From positions 20,778 to 84,777 of the forward strand of contig NZ_NGNS01000021.1 of NCBI RefSeq assembly GCF_002165625.1: DNA of 64,000 nucleotides, in the 5' to 3' direction. Every line of letters begins with the position of its first letter. The stretch's first letter is position 1. Both the position numbers and the translations under genes were made by a program. The notes beneath the pieces are model-generated. The model was given only the letters and a program-made list of their open reading frames with translations, did no database searches and had not been told where the DNA came from. Shown here piece after piece: positions 45,942 to 55,450 of this stretch. Source of the stretch: Neiella marina (GTDB lineage: Bacteria; Pseudomonadota; Gammaproteobacteria; Enterobacterales; Neiellaceae).

Positions 45942-46017
45942 TGGAGCGGCACATCGGGTTCGAACCGATGACCTCGACCTTGGCAAGGTCGCGCTCTACC
46001 AACTGAGCTAGTGCCGC
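45942..46017 (-). tRNA. tRNA-Gly(GCC), copy 3
   Basis: 76 nt with encoded CCA (starts TGGA on the plus strand). Acceptor GCGGCAC/GTGCCGC, D-loop AGCTCAGTTGGTAGAGC, anticodon loop TTGCCAA with GCC, T-loop GTTCGAACC. Identical to the two copies upstream in the transcript. Last of the three-gene cluster. Confidence 0.97.
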
Positions 46018-46039
46018 TTATTGAAATACAGTGAGAAAT

Positions 46040-46115
46040 TGGAGCGGCACATCGGGTTCGAACCGATGACCTCGACCTTGGCAAGGTCGCGCTCTACCAA
46101 CTGAGCTAGTGCCGC
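46040..46115 (-). tRNA. tRNA-Gly(GCC), copy 2
   Basis: Identical 76-nt cloverleaf with anticodon GCC and encoded CCA, 22 bases from copy 3 and 28 from copy 1, so processed from one precursor. Confidence 0.97.
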
Positions 46116-46143
46116 ATCACTGTATTGATCGCGCTTGAGGAAT

Positions 46144-46219
46144 TGGAGCGGCACATCGGGTTCGAACCGATGACCTCGACCTTGGCAAGGTCGCGCTCTA
46201 CCAACTGAGCTAGTGCCGC
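46144..46219 (-). tRNA. tRNA-Gly(GCC), copy 1 (promoter-proximal)
   Basis: Identical 76-nt tRNA with anticodon GCC and encoded CCA; first of the cluster, 20 bases after the predicted -10 box. Confidence 0.97.
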
Positions 46220-46239
46220 GTTCCGTCAAGCGGATGCGA

Positions 46240-46267
46240 ATTTTACGCAAATCCGCCGACGATGCAA
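46240..46267 (-). promoter_or_regulatory. Sigma-70 promoter of the tRNA-Gly cluster
   Basis: On the minus strand TTGCAT (46262-46267), a 16-base spacer and TAAAAT (46240-46245). Position directly before the first tRNA is right for a stable-RNA promoter. Confidence 0.65.
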
Positions 46268-46320
46268 GCCCAGATCGGAAAATTTCTTAAATTAGCCTCG
46301 AAACACTGATTCTGGGCAGT

Positions 46321-46860
46321 TTAGCTGCGCAAAAAATGTTCACGGTAGTACATCAGCTCAGCAATCGATTCGCGAATATCGTCCATCGCCAAATGAGTGT
46401 TCTGTTTGGCAAACGGCGCTAAATCGGGTCGCCAACGCCTTGCAAGTTCTTTTAACGTACTGACGTCGATATTGCGGTAATGGAAGAATTCGGCCAGATC
46501 TGGCATGTATTTATAGATAAAACGGCGATCCTGGCCAATGCTATTGCCACACATAGGAGATGCGCCTTTTTCGACATAGTCACTGAGAAATGCCAAAGTT
46601 TCAGCTTCGGCTTGTTGCACCGAATACTCACTCTCTTTGATTCGCGCTACCAATCCAGACTCAGTATGGGTCCGCGTACACCATTCATCCATACCAGCCA
46701 ATACGGTATCACTTTGATGAATCGCAATAACCGGTCCTTCAGCGATGACATTGAGCTCGTCGTCAGTGACGATAGTGGCGATTTCAATGATGACGTCGGT
46801 CATCGGCTCTAGCCCTGTCATTTCCAGATCGATCCAGATCAGGTGTTTGTCTTTGGCCAC
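46321..46860 (-). CDS. orn: Oligoribonuclease
   Basis: A 179-residue DEDDh 3'-5' exonuclease that degrades di- to pentaribonucleotides. Exo [13 protein letters not shown] with the metal Asp/Glu, the conserved [15 protein letters not shown] (Exo II), [16 protein letters not shown], and Exo [20 protein letters not shown] with His and Asp. Length equals E. coli Orn. It is divergent from rsgA, the same arrangement as in E. coli. Confidence 0.96.
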   Translation of the reverse strand: MAKDKHLIWIDLEMTGLEPMTDVIIEIATIVTDDELNVIAEGPVIAIHQSDTVLAGMDEWCTRTHTESGLVARIKESEYSVQQAEAETLAFLSDYVEKGASPMCGNSIGQDRRFIYKYMPDLAEFFHYRNIDVSTLKELARRWRPDLAPFAKQNTHLAMDDIRESIAELMYYREHFLRS

Positions 46861-46950
46861 AAATGCACTCCTTTTAGTCTAATCGTACATATCTCGGCGG
46901 ATTGGTATTATCATAGCAACGGACACCATCAACCCCAACTGGAACAAGAA

Positions 46951-48003
46951 TTGGCCAAACGTAAAAAACTCAGTAAAGGGCAGATCCGCCGCATTCAACA
47001 GAATCGACAACGCAAACTAGAGCGTGGCGTGGAACAAGAGCCTGAGGCAGGTTCGTCAATTGATGATGACATGCTTGGCGCTGAGCAGCATGGCTTGGTC
47101 ATTAGTCGCTTTGGCCAGCATGCCGACATTGAGGATAGTGACGGCCTAGTGGTCCGTTGTGATATTCGGCGCACCGTGTCGTCTCTGGTGTGTGGCGATC
47201 AGGTGCTTTGGCGCGAAGCCAAACAAGAGAGCGACAAACGTCGTGGTGTTGTTGAAGCCGTTCAAGAGCGTCATAGCCAGTTAACTCGGCCCGATTACTA
47301 TGACGGAGTAAAAATTGTCGCCAGTAACATCGACCAAGTATTTGTGGTCAGTAGCGTGTTACCCGATTTCTCTGATCAAATCATCGATCGCTACATCATC
47401 GCCGCCGAAGATATGGGCATCACGCCAACCTTGGTCGTCAATAAAATTGAGCTCGCTGATGAACGACAACGGCAACATATCGATGAGCGCTTAGCTTATT
47501 ACCAGAAGCTAGGATACCCAACGCTTACTATTAGCTGTAAACAACAACTTGGCACCGACCAGCTGCTTCCTAAGCTCAACAATCAAGTAAGCATTTTTGT
47601 TGGTCAATCAGGTGTCGGCAAGTCATCTTTGATTAACCAATTGATTCCCGATGCTGCTGTGGACGTTGGTGATATCTCCGAGAATTCGGGCCTTGGTCAG
47701 CACACAACCACAGCGTCGCGAATGCTCACCTTCCCCGGCGGCGGGCGACTCATCGACTCACCGGGAGTGCGGGAATTTGGCTTATGGCATCTAACACCAG
47801 AGCAAGTTATCAACGGCTATATTGAGTTTTTGCCATTAATCAGCCAATGCAAATTCCGTGATTGCAAACACCAAAACGATCCGGGTTGTGCCGTGCGGGC
47901 AGCGTTGGAGGCCGGAGATATTCCCCAGTTCAGGTTCGACAACTACCACAAGATCATTAACAGCATGGAAGAAAACCGCAGCAATCGTACCTTTGTGCGC
48001 TGA
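46951..48003 (+). CDS. rsgA: Ribosome small-subunit biogenesis GTPase RsgA
   Basis: A 350-residue circularly permuted GTPase that matures the 30S subunit. After a basic N-terminus (AKRKKLSKGQIRRIQQNRQR) comes an OB domain (GLVISRFGQHADIED, RRTVSSLVCGDQV), then the permuted motifs TLVVNKIEL (G4), GQSGVGKSSLINQL (G1) and DSPGVREFGLWHL (G3). The zinc finger CKFRDCKHQNDPGC ends the protein. I chose the TTG at 46951 because it gives the family N-terminus; an ATG at 46843 would lie inside orn and add 36 unrelated residues. psd follows after 54 bases. Confidence 0.93.
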   Translation: MAKRKKLSKGQIRRIQQNRQRKLERGVEQEPEAGSSIDDDMLGAEQHGLVISRFGQHADIEDSDGLVVRCDIRRTVSSLVCGDQVLWREAKQESDKRRGVVEAVQERHSQLTRPDYYDGVKIVASNIDQVFVVSSVLPDFSDQIIDRYIIAAEDMGITPTLVVNKIELADERQRQHIDERLAYYQKLGYPTLTISCKQQLGTDQLLPKLNNQVSIFVGQSGVGKSSLINQLIPDAAVDVGDISENSGLGQHTTTASRMLTFPGGGRLIDSPGVREFGLWHLTPEQVINGYIEFLPLISQCKFRDCKHQNDPGCAVRAALEAGDIPQFRFDNYHKIINSMEENRSNRTFVR

Positions 48004-48057
48004 CCTAATGCATTCGAATGTGTACACTACAGCGGTTCAATTAACAGAGGTAAACAC

Positions 48058-48930
48058 GTGTCTATGGATTCTCTCAAGGTTGCTTTGCAATATTGCTTCC
48101 CACAACACGGTCTGAGTCGCTTACTCGGCCGCTTAGCAGCTGCACAGGCCGGTACAATCACGACACGGACCATTCAATGGTTTATCAAGCGCTACCAAGT
48201 CAATATGGATGAAGCGGCAAACCCCGATCCAGGTAGCTATGATAGCTTTAATGATTTTTTCACCCGCGCCCTAAAGCCTGGTGCACGACCGATTGATGAC
48301 GCGGAAAACACTTTAGTTCATCCGGCCGACGGCGCAGTAAGCCAATGTGGCCCAATCAACAACGGTCAGATTTTCCAAGCCAAAGGTCATGACTATAGCG
48401 CTACCGCTTTGCTCGGTGGCGACGGCCAATTAGCCGAGCAGTTTAATCAAGGCTCGTTTGCCACCATTTACTTGTCGCCAACTGATTATCACCGCGTACA
48501 CATGCCAGTCGATGGTGTATTACGGCGAATGATTTATGTGCCAGGCAAACTATTCTCGGTCAATCCACTTACAGCGCAAAATGTGCCGGGACTATTTGCT
48601 CGTAATGAGCGCGTGGTATGCATCTTTGACACCCCGGTAGGGCCAATGGCGCAAATTCTTGTTGGCGCAACTATTGTTGCCAGCATGGAAACGGTCTGGG
48701 CCGGCACTATTACGCCACCAGCGGGCAAGCAAGTCTTCAGTTGGCAGTACCCAGCCGAAGGGCCAACGTCGGTTAGGCTGAGCAAAGGCGATGAAATGGG
48801 GCGCTTTAAATTGGGCTCCACTGTCATTATGTTGTTTGGCCAAGATGCGGTTAGTTTCACCGACTCGATGGAAGCCGAAGCGGTTACCCGAATGGGCGAA
48901 CCAATGGCTACCTTCAATCGAGCCCAATAG
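48058..48930 (+). CDS. psd: Phosphatidylserine decarboxylase proenzyme
   Basis: A 290-residue inner-membrane enzyme that makes phosphatidylethanolamine. Start is a GTG at 48058, in line with the family N-terminus [40 protein letters not shown] and [13 protein letters not shown] hold the conserved Asp, [15 protein letters not shown] the catalytic His, and [11 protein letters not shown] the LGST self-cleavage site that generates the pyruvoyl group. The following gene starts at the very next base. rsgA-psd adjacency is usual in Gammaproteobacteria. Confidence 0.96.
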   Translation: MSMDSLKVALQYCFPQHGLSRLLGRLAAAQAGTITTRTIQWFIKRYQVNMDEAANPDPGSYDSFNDFFTRALKPGARPIDDAENTLVHPADGAVSQCGPINNGQIFQAKGHDYSATALLGGDGQLAEQFNQGSFATIYLSPTDYHRVHMPVDGVLRRMIYVPGKLFSVNPLTAQNVPGLFARNERVVCIFDTPVGPMAQILVGATIVASMETVWAGTITPPAGKQVFSWQYPAEGPTSVRLSKGDEMGRFKLGSTVIMLFGQDAVSFTDSMEAEAVTRMGEPMATFNRAQ

Positions 48931-49818
48931 ATGGCAAGCCAGTCCGCTGCCGAGCAACGAAAAGGCCTTCTCTCTCTTCATGGTGCCATCCTGCTATTTG
49001 GTGGCACCGCACTATTCTCACAACTCATCGCTCTGACAGCACTTGATATCACCATCATCCGCTGTTTTATCGCCGTAGCAACCTTTGTCGTACTGTTTCA
49101 GTTCAGGCATGAACGCATTCGTTTAGATAGTTGGCGTGACTACGCCATCGCCGTCGCCTTGGGCATACTCATGGCTACTCACTGGGCAACTTACTTCGCA
49201 GGTATGCAATACGCAGGGGTAGCGATTGGCGTTATTGCTTTCTATACCTACCCGCTAATGACCGTATTGATAGAGCCGCTGTTGCATCGTCAGCTGCCCC
49301 ATGGCACCGATGCATTGATGGGGTTGGTCGGATTAGCGGGGCTTTGGCTCATCGCCGGCAATAACGGCACAGAACAAAATTCCGAAGTAATCGCAGGCAT
49401 TATTACAGGGGTGATCTCAGCCTTGTTATTCACTGCCAGAAACCTGCTGTATAAGTATCAGTTCTCGCACTACAGTGGCACTCAAGCAATGTTCTATCAA
49501 ACCCTGATCGGCGGCCTTGCATTGATCGCTTTCATCTCCGATGACTGGCAACAAGCCAGTGCCAAAGACTGGGCATTCTTGTTGCTACTCGGCGTGGTGT
49601 TTACCGCACTATCTCACTCGCTCTACACCACCAGCTTGAGATATCTAAAAGCCAAAACAGTGGGCTTAATTTCCTGCATGCAGCCGGTGTATAGCACGTC
49701 ACTGGCGGTACTGATACTGGCGGATGTCCCAACCTGGCGCACTGTACTGGGCGGCGCCTTGGTATTGTCTGCTGCCGCTTACGAGACACTATACGGCCAC
49801 AAAAAAGCTCAAAGTTAA
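48931..49818 (+). CDS. EamA/DMT-superfamily transporter
   Basis: A 295-residue inner-membrane protein with ten predicted helices in two EamA repeats (GAILLFGGTALFSQLIALTA; VISALLFTARNLLYKYQF; LKAKTVGLISCMQPVYSTSL). The N-terminus is cytoplasmic. Such carriers export or exchange small metabolites; the substrate is not readable. The ATG is the first base after the psd stop codon, so it is probably translated from the same message, and it ends at a strong terminator. Confidence 0.87.
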   Translation: MASQSAAEQRKGLLSLHGAILLFGGTALFSQLIALTALDITIIRCFIAVATFVVLFQFRHERIRLDSWRDYAIAVALGILMATHWATYFAGMQYAGVAIGVIAFYTYPLMTVLIEPLLHRQLPHGTDALMGLVGLAGLWLIAGNNGTEQNSEVIAGIITGVISALLFTARNLLYKYQFSHYSGTQAMFYQTLIGGLALIAFISDDWQQASAKDWAFLLLLGVVFTALSHSLYTTSLRYLKAKTVGLISCMQPVYSTSLAVLILADVPTWRTVLGGALVLSAAAYETLYGHKKAQS

Positions 49819-49862
49819 TCCCGTCTCGGCATCATCCTCTGCTCAGCGTCGACTATCGAGCA

Positions 49863-49893
49863 TAAAAAAAGCCCCTCAAAGAGGGGCTTTTCG
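49863..49893. terminator. Bidirectional terminator
   Basis: A 7-bp stem GCCCCTC / GAGGGGC with a 3-nt loop, flanked by seven A on the left and T-rich sequence on the right, between the convergent EamA and PEP-CTERM-like genes. Confidence 0.9.
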
Positions 49894-49907
49894 ATATTGT
49901 TATCGCA

Positions 49908-50756
49908 TCAGCATGGACGAGAGTTTCTGCGCGCCCTAGCCACCATCAGGAGGAAGCCAGCCATCATTAAGGCAATTGCCGATGGTTCAGACACCTTGGT
50001 GATCGTGGTCTTTTTCGCAATCGTCAGCAGGTAGTCTTCCACCTCGCCTTGATACAAGTAGCCTTCTGGCTTCATCACGCCACTGCCATCACGGTGAATT
50101 GATTCGGAGCATGCCACGCGCACGCGCATCCAAGTGTCGCCAATCATAGCGTCCATCGGAATGGTGATGGTCTGATAGAAAAAGCCATGAGTATCGTCAC
50201 TGTTTCTAACGTAACCGAGAGCTTGATTACTCGGGTCAATCCAACCCAACGACCTGTTCTCAGTGCCGCCGCCGTCGATATTACCCTCTGAGTCCCTGTT
50301 CTTATCCCAGGTCACTTCAGTCAGCAATTCACCATCCAACTGCCAAGCTGCATCTTGGTCCCAGTCGATCCAAGCTTTTAATTGGTCGTAGTCGTGAGCA
50401 TTACCGGTTGTACTGCGAGTGAAGCTAAATTGAAACTCAACGGTATCGCCTTGTTGCAGCTCAGCGGTGTTTGAATAATCAGACCAGCTGCCATCGGCTT
50501 GCTGAACGCGCCACATTACGCCGTCAGAGTCGGTCGCATCATCACCACTGTTGACTGCTTCGCTGTCCCAGCTGCTGCCGAGTCGCTGCCAAGTAGGATT
50601 GTCATGACAAGCCTGCGCGTAGCCTGCGCCAGCATTACCATAGTCAAGTGTGTTTGCTGCTTTGCTCGAACAGCTAACGACCGAGCCTGCATAGGACATG
50701 CCGCTCAGTAGCGCTAAGCCTGTCAGTAGTGTGATTTTTACCGCAAGAGACTTCAT
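49908..50756 (-). CDS. Secreted GEVED-domain protein with PEP-CTERM-like sorting tail
   Basis: A 282-residue protein. N-terminal signal peptide (ITLLTGLALLSGMSYAGS), then a GEVED-type beta domain whose signature GEVEDYLLTI lies near residue 240, and a C-terminal tail SEPSAIALMMAGFLLMVARA followed by an Arg-rich end. That tail is the PEP-CTERM layout (Pro-containing motif, one membrane helix, basic end) processed by exosortase. The usual V-P-E-P is here V-S-E-P. The ATG at 50756 was preferred over an in-frame TTG four codons upstream. Its neighbour is a large TPR protein of the kind seen with exosortase systems. Likely a surface or matrix protein; ligand unknown. Confidence 0.8.
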   Translation of the reverse strand: MKSLAVKITLLTGLALLSGMSYAGSVVSCSSKAANTLDYGNAGAGYAQACHDNPTWQRLGSSWDSEAVNSGDDATDSDGVMWRVQQADGSWSDYSNTAELQQGDTVEFQFSFTRSTTGNAHDYDQLKAWIDWDQDAAWQLDGELLTEVTWDKNRDSEGNIDGGGTENRSLGWIDPSNQALGYVRNSDDTHGFFYQTITIPMDAMIGDTWMRVRVACSESIHRDGSGVMKPEGYLYQGEVEDYLLTIAKKTTITKVSEPSAIALMMAGFLLMVARARRNSRPC

Positions 50757-50929
50757 AACAACGTCCAAACCCTAAAAAGTACAACAACTACGTATAGTTA
50801 TTCGTTTATATCCCTGAGACCAAAGCACAAATCAGGCCAAAATAAATTAACCATTAATTACAGCAGCTTACAAACACGAGGATAAAATTCGAGTATACAT
50901 TCTAACCTACTTGTAAATTTTACTGACAA

Positions 50930-53731
50930 TTATTTTTCGACTTTAACAAAAATTTCAGAAAATAACTCATTGGCAAAGTTCTGCTCTGCAATCCCGTTAG
51001 GAAAATCAGCAATGCGTTGCAGCAATTCTTTTGCCTCTGCCCGTCGTCCAGTTTTTGCTAATGCGTAGGCAAGGTGGAAACGAATCTCGGTCACGGAAGA
51101 CTCTCTAACATGCGCTTCGCGCAGATAGCCTAAGCCTTCTGAATATTGCTCGTTCAAGGTCAACGCCCAGCCGTGGGTATCGAGAAACTGCGCATTCTGA
51201 GGTAGCAATTGTAATGCTTGTGCTGATGTCGATATGGCGAGAGGATAGTTCCCGATTTGAATATGAATATATGCTAAGTTATTGAGCGCAAGCGCTTTTC
51301 TAAAGTCGGGTACAGGCTGAGTCAAGAGCACTTGCAGATGGTATTGGGAGCGATCCAATAACCCGTTTTGCAAATAGAAATCTGCCAGTGTGTGACGCAT
51401 AAAGTCATTATTCGGCTGCTTAGCAAGCTCTGCTTCAACCAGCTCAATGTACTTACCACGATGCTCCGTATCAGCGCTAAGTTGCGTCATTCGAGTAAAG
51501 GATTTTACATTCTGAGGGTCAAGTGCAAAGGCGGCTTGGTAGTGCTTTAGCGCCTCACTAACATCTTTTTCAGCAAGCGCGACGTCACCACGCAGTACTT
51601 CAACATAGATGTCTGCAACGCCTTCCATCTCGCTGAATGTTGCCAACAGTGATTTGGCTTGCGGCACTTTTTGTTGTTGCAGTGACAGCTCAATGAGCTC
51701 GATGTAAGCAATGTTTGAATCTGGCTGAAGCACCATTGCTTGTTGCAAGGTTGCTTCAGCTTTAGCCAGTGATTCATTTGCTCGTTGCATGCGGCTCAAT
51801 TCGACTAATCGCAGGGCATCATCAGCCCACAAACGACTTAGCTTACCGAGAACCCGTTCAGCACCAACACGGTCCCGTTGTTCAATCAACATCTGCGCTT
51901 TGAGAACCGCTGCATCCTCGTTGTTTGGATCTTGATAAAGGGCGCTATCGACCATCCCCATCGCGTCGCCAAAACGACCCTCTTGGTAGTACAGCTTTGC
52001 CAACTCAACCGTCACTTGCAGCCGCTCGCCTTTAACCTTCTCTTTGAGAATACTAACCGCCTCGTCAACATCACCAAGATCGGTTTCAATTTTCGCTAAC
52101 AAGTACCAAAGTTGATTATCTTTCGAGTGAACCAAGGTAGCGGGTTTAACGACGGTTAGAGCCTGTTGCGCATCGCCTTTGGCTCGCAACAGACTGCCAT
52201 AGGCATAGACCACGTTGCGATCTTCTGGCGATTGCTGATACAGCTTAGCGACAATTTTTTCGGCTTCATCGGCACGCTGCAAACGAACAAGCAAGCGTGC
52301 TTTAAACAACAGGTGGTCTTGATTGTCGGGCTCAGTCGTTAGCAATTGATTGACAATGGATAATGCTTGTTGAGATTCACCAACGTTGCCGTAAGCGGTG
52401 GCTAATGCATATTGAAATGCTGGCGATGTTCGATCCTTTGAACGTAACAGAGTGTCTAAGGCTGGTTGATACTGTCCCCGCTTGGTCTGGCTTTTGGCCA
52501 TCAAAATCAGCAGCGCAGGTGCGTCAGGGTAACGCTGTTCTATTTGCGGTAGGTAATGACGGCTGTCGTAAAGCTTGCCGTAGTCAACATATAGCGAAGC
52601 CAAAATAAGAGCTTGATCTAAATTGTTGAGCAACTCCTTTTTATAACCATCGAGCAACGCTAAAGCCGATGGATGGGCGTCAAGTCGAATGTAGGTATCA
52701 GCCAGCATCACCGCGGCATTCACATCTCGCTCTTTGCCTAAGTAGGTTTCGAATTTGCGGCTGGCCTCTTCCCACTTTTGCAGCTTGTAGCTCGTCACGC
52801 TATCAATCAACATCAGCTCACTGCTTTTCAACAAGTACTGAGTGTCAACTTTCGATAGCTGGCTATGTAGCTGCAGCAACACTTGGTCAGCAACACTGTC
52901 TTGATTCAGATCGGCCAACAAGTTGCTTTTAATCAATTGCGCATGGGGATCATTCGGAGCAATCGCCAGTATCTGCTCCACCGACTGCTGGGCTTTGTCA
53001 TAATCAGCCATATCTACGTAGTAAGTAATGGCCAACGCCTTTAGCGCGGGTACGCTTTGCGGAGCTAACTCAACGGCTTTCTGATATGCAGCTAAGGTAA
53101 GCTGTAACTCATCTTTTAAGTAATGCGCCCGGCCGCTCAGCAACCAATATTGGCTTTCTGTGCTGGCAAAATTCTTAATTTTATTTAACAGCTGCTCCGC
53201 TTCCGGCAATCGCTCTTGTGACAGTAAAACCGATATCAGGCCCAAGTTGGCATCGAGCTCAAGAGGTTGTTGGCGAAGAATCGAGCGGTAAATCGATTCC
53301 GCTTGTTCGAGGCTTTCTAACGCTCGATGAGCTTTCGCTTGCACCAATTGATACTTGATTTGGCCTGCGTCGCTCAACACCATGCGATTGGCGTAAGTCA
53401 GTGCCTCATCGTATTTTGCTTGTGCTAGCAACGCCTTGCCCAATAATTCAACAACGATATCACCATCAGCACCTTTACGAGCCGCCCGGTCCAGTTCGTT
53501 CTCCGCCATCGCATACTGGCGTCTATCAATGAGGATTTTCGCCAGTAAGATTTGAGCGGGAAGATAATCGGGGTTGTCCTGAAGCGCATTTTTGAGATGA
53601 ATGTAGGCTTCTTCAACCTTGTTCGCTTGGTAGGATTGCAACCCTTTTTCATAGTTGCTTAATTGAGCCAATGCCGAAGTACTTAAGGCACTTATTAAGA
53701 GAGCGACAAAAAATCGAGTTTGGATATACAT
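50930..53731 (-). CDS. Large TPR-repeat protein resembling PEP-CTERM-system PrsT
   Basis: A 933-residue exported protein: signal peptide (FVALLISALSTSALAQ, about residue 22), then TPR repeats through the entire length (for example YEKGLQSYQANKVEEAYIHL, ALAITYYVDMADYDKAQQSV, YQAAFALDPQNVKSF, LNNLAYIHIQIGNYPLAIS). Length and layout resemble the PEP-CTERM TPR lipoprotein PrsT, but no Cys follows the signal sequence, so it is not lipidated as written. It lies 173 bases upstream of the PEP-CTERM-like gene on the same strand. It probably scaffolds envelope or exopolysaccharide assembly. No exosortase gene is in the window, so the link to that system is inference. Confidence 0.75.
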   Translation of the reverse strand: MYIQTRFFVALLISALSTSALAQLSNYEKGLQSYQANKVEEAYIHLKNALQDNPDYLPAQILLAKILIDRRQYAMAENELDRAARKGADGDIVVELLGKALLAQAKYDEALTYANRMVLSDAGQIKYQLVQAKAHRALESLEQAESIYRSILRQQPLELDANLGLISVLLSQERLPEAEQLLNKIKNFASTESQYWLLSGRAHYLKDELQLTLAAYQKAVELAPQSVPALKALAITYYVDMADYDKAQQSVEQILAIAPNDPHAQLIKSNLLADLNQDSVADQVLLQLHSQLSKVDTQYLLKSSELMLIDSVTSYKLQKWEEASRKFETYLGKERDVNAAVMLADTYIRLDAHPSALALLDGYKKELLNNLDQALILASLYVDYGKLYDSRHYLPQIEQRYPDAPALLILMAKSQTKRGQYQPALDTLLRSKDRTSPAFQYALATAYGNVGESQQALSIVNQLLTTEPDNQDHLLFKARLLVRLQRADEAEKIVAKLYQQSPEDRNVVYAYGSLLRAKGDAQQALTVVKPATLVHSKDNQLWYLLAKIETDLGDVDEAVSILKEKVKGERLQVTVELAKLYYQEGRFGDAMGMVDSALYQDPNNEDAAVLKAQMLIEQRDRVGAERVLGKLSRLWADDALRLVELSRMQRANESLAKAEATLQQAMVLQPDSNIAYIELIELSLQQQKVPQAKSLLATFSEMEGVADIYVEVLRGDVALAEKDVSEALKHYQAAFALDPQNVKSFTRMTQLSADTEHRGKYIELVEAELAKQPNNDFMRHTLADFYLQNGLLDRSQYHLQVLLTQPVPDFRKALALNNLAYIHIQIGNYPLAISTSAQALQLLPQNAQFLDTHGWALTLNEQYSEGLGYLREAHVRESSVTEIRFHLAYALAKTGRRAEAKELLQRIADFPNGIAEQNFANELFSEIFVKVEK

Positions 53732-54033
53732 ACAATGACCGAATTACCTGAGTGGTAACTTCAACAATCCATTTACAACAATGGTTCCAAGTTACGAATC
53801 TTAGGGCCAAACAGCAAGATTTCATTGTGCTCAATTGTGGATTATTTGCTGCTGAGCCAAAACCAAAGGCGAAACAAGCAAAATTTGCCGTTTCACTTTG
53901 ATAGATCACAATCTGACTATATTTTTTTATAGGTCAAACCAAAAGATGATCCTGCGCAGGTGAAGCTATCAGAGTGCTCCTAAACTGGCTCTAGCTTTTT
54001 TCATCGACGACTCACCAAACGATGGAGTGTTCT
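53732..54033. other. 302-base divergent spacer
   Basis: Region between the TPR gene and the DASS transporter. No gene or clear repeat seen. The right end has GGAG six bases before the transporter ATG. Confidence 0.5.
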
Positions 54034-55428
54034 ATGATCGAGTGGCGTAAGCTGGCTATTTGCTTAGCCTTATTCTTGGTGGTTTTAGTGCTGCCTGCCG
54101 ACTGGCTACCGTTAGCTGATTTAAACCCAATTCAGCAACGCCTATTGGCGATCTTTGTTCTCGCCGCCGGGCTATGGATTCTTGAGCCGATCCCCGTTTT
54201 CGCCACATCTGTCGTGATTATTACCCTAGAGTTGATGATGCTATCGAGCGCAGGCCTCGGTTGGCTTGTTGCCGATTATCGCAGTGCCGATCTGCTGCTG
54301 CCATACACCAGCATTTTGAACGCTCTGAGTTCTCCCATCATTATCTTGTTTTTGGGGGGCTTTGCCCTGGCCGTCGCGGCTTCGAAGTACGAACTCGACA
54401 TCAACTTAGCCCGAGTGCTACTGAAGCCGTTTGGTAACAAGCCGCAACACGTCATGCTTGGCCTGATGATGATCACTGCGGTGTTCTCAATGTTTATGAG
54501 TAATACCGCCACCACAGTCATGATGTTAGCTATCCTAGCGCCAGTATTAGCCGCTGTGCCAGAAGGCGATCCCGGCGCTAAAGGGCTAGTGCTGTCGATT
54601 CCGGTGGCTGCCAACCTCGGCGGTATCGGCACTCCTATCGGTACTCCTCCGAATGCAATTGCTTTGCAATACCTCGAAGGCGCGAATGCCGTGAGCTTTG
54701 GTTCTTGGATGGCTTTTGGCGTGCCATTCGTCATTGTCATGCTAGCTGTGGGATGGTTTTTGTTGACGCGCTTCTTTCCGCCGAAAATGGCTGAGCTCAA
54801 TATCAATATTAAGCGCAAATTTAGAACATCACCTCGCGCCATCATCGTTTATGTCACCTTTGCCGCCACCATATTACTGTGGCTATCGACCAAGCTGCAC
54901 GGCATGAACAGTTACGTGGTGGCGATCTTACCGCTGGCGGTGTTTACTGCCACCGGCATCATTAGTAAGGAAGATTTAAAGCTGTTCAATTGGGATGTGA
55001 TTTGGCTGGTCGCAGGTGGTATCGCCATTGGAATCGCGTTGTCTAAAACAGGCCTCGCAGAAGAAATAGCCCACGCCGTTGACTTCACTATCCTGCCTTT
55101 GGCCAGTGTCTTTGTTGGTCTAGCTATCTTGTGTTACCTGATGGCCAACTTAATGTCGAATACCGCTACCGCCAACTTGTTGATGCCAGTGGCGGTTGCT
55201 GTGGCGACAACACTCATGGATGCAGGTCAGCTCACTGGGACGACATCACTATTGCTGGTTGTGGCGTTGTCAGCATCAATGGGCATGGTGCTACCGGTCA
55301 GCACGCCACCCAATGCATTGGCCTATTCCAGTGGCAAAATAAACAACAAAGATATGGCGAAGATTGGCATCGCGGTCTCATTAATCGGTTTGACGGTTAT
55401 TCTTTGCGCATGTTTACTGTCTGTATAA
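54034..55428 (+). CDS. SLC13/DASS-family anion transporter
   Basis: A 464-residue inner-membrane carrier with about 11-12 helices and the two-fold DASS repeat. Conserved substrate/sodium motifs appear twice: SNTATTVMMLAILAP with NLGGIGTPIGTPPNAIAL in the first half, and SNTATANLLMPVAVA with MVLPVSTPPNALAYSSG in the second (each pairing SNT and TPPN). Members import C4-dicarboxylates, citrate or sulfate with Na+. I chose the ATG at 54034, which has GGAG at the right distance; the frame also opens at 54022. Dicarboxylate import would fit the fumarate reductase at 60.6 kb, but no shared control is visible. Confidence 0.9.
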   Translation: MIEWRKLAICLALFLVVLVLPADWLPLADLNPIQQRLLAIFVLAAGLWILEPIPVFATSVVIITLELMMLSSAGLGWLVADYRSADLLLPYTSILNALSSPIIILFLGGFALAVAASKYELDINLARVLLKPFGNKPQHVMLGLMMITAVFSMFMSNTATTVMMLAILAPVLAAVPEGDPGAKGLVLSIPVAANLGGIGTPIGTPPNAIALQYLEGANAVSFGSWMAFGVPFVIVMLAVGWFLLTRFFPPKMAELNINIKRKFRTSPRAIIVYVTFAATILLWLSTKLHGMNSYVVAILPLAVFTATGIISKEDLKLFNWDVIWLVAGGIAIGIALSKTGLAEEIAHAVDFTILPLASVFVGLAILCYLMANLMSNTATANLLMPVAVAVATTLMDAGQLTGTTSLLLVVALSASMGMVLPVSTPPNALAYSSGKINNKDMAKIGIAVSLIGLTVILCACLLSV

Positions 55429-55450
55429 GTCGACAGCTGATGAGTTCAGC

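Noticed and set aside
46843..46950. Longer RsgA starting inside orn
   Set aside because: The extra 36 residues do not resemble RsgA and the start lies within the divergent orn gene; the TTG at 46951 gives the family N-terminus.
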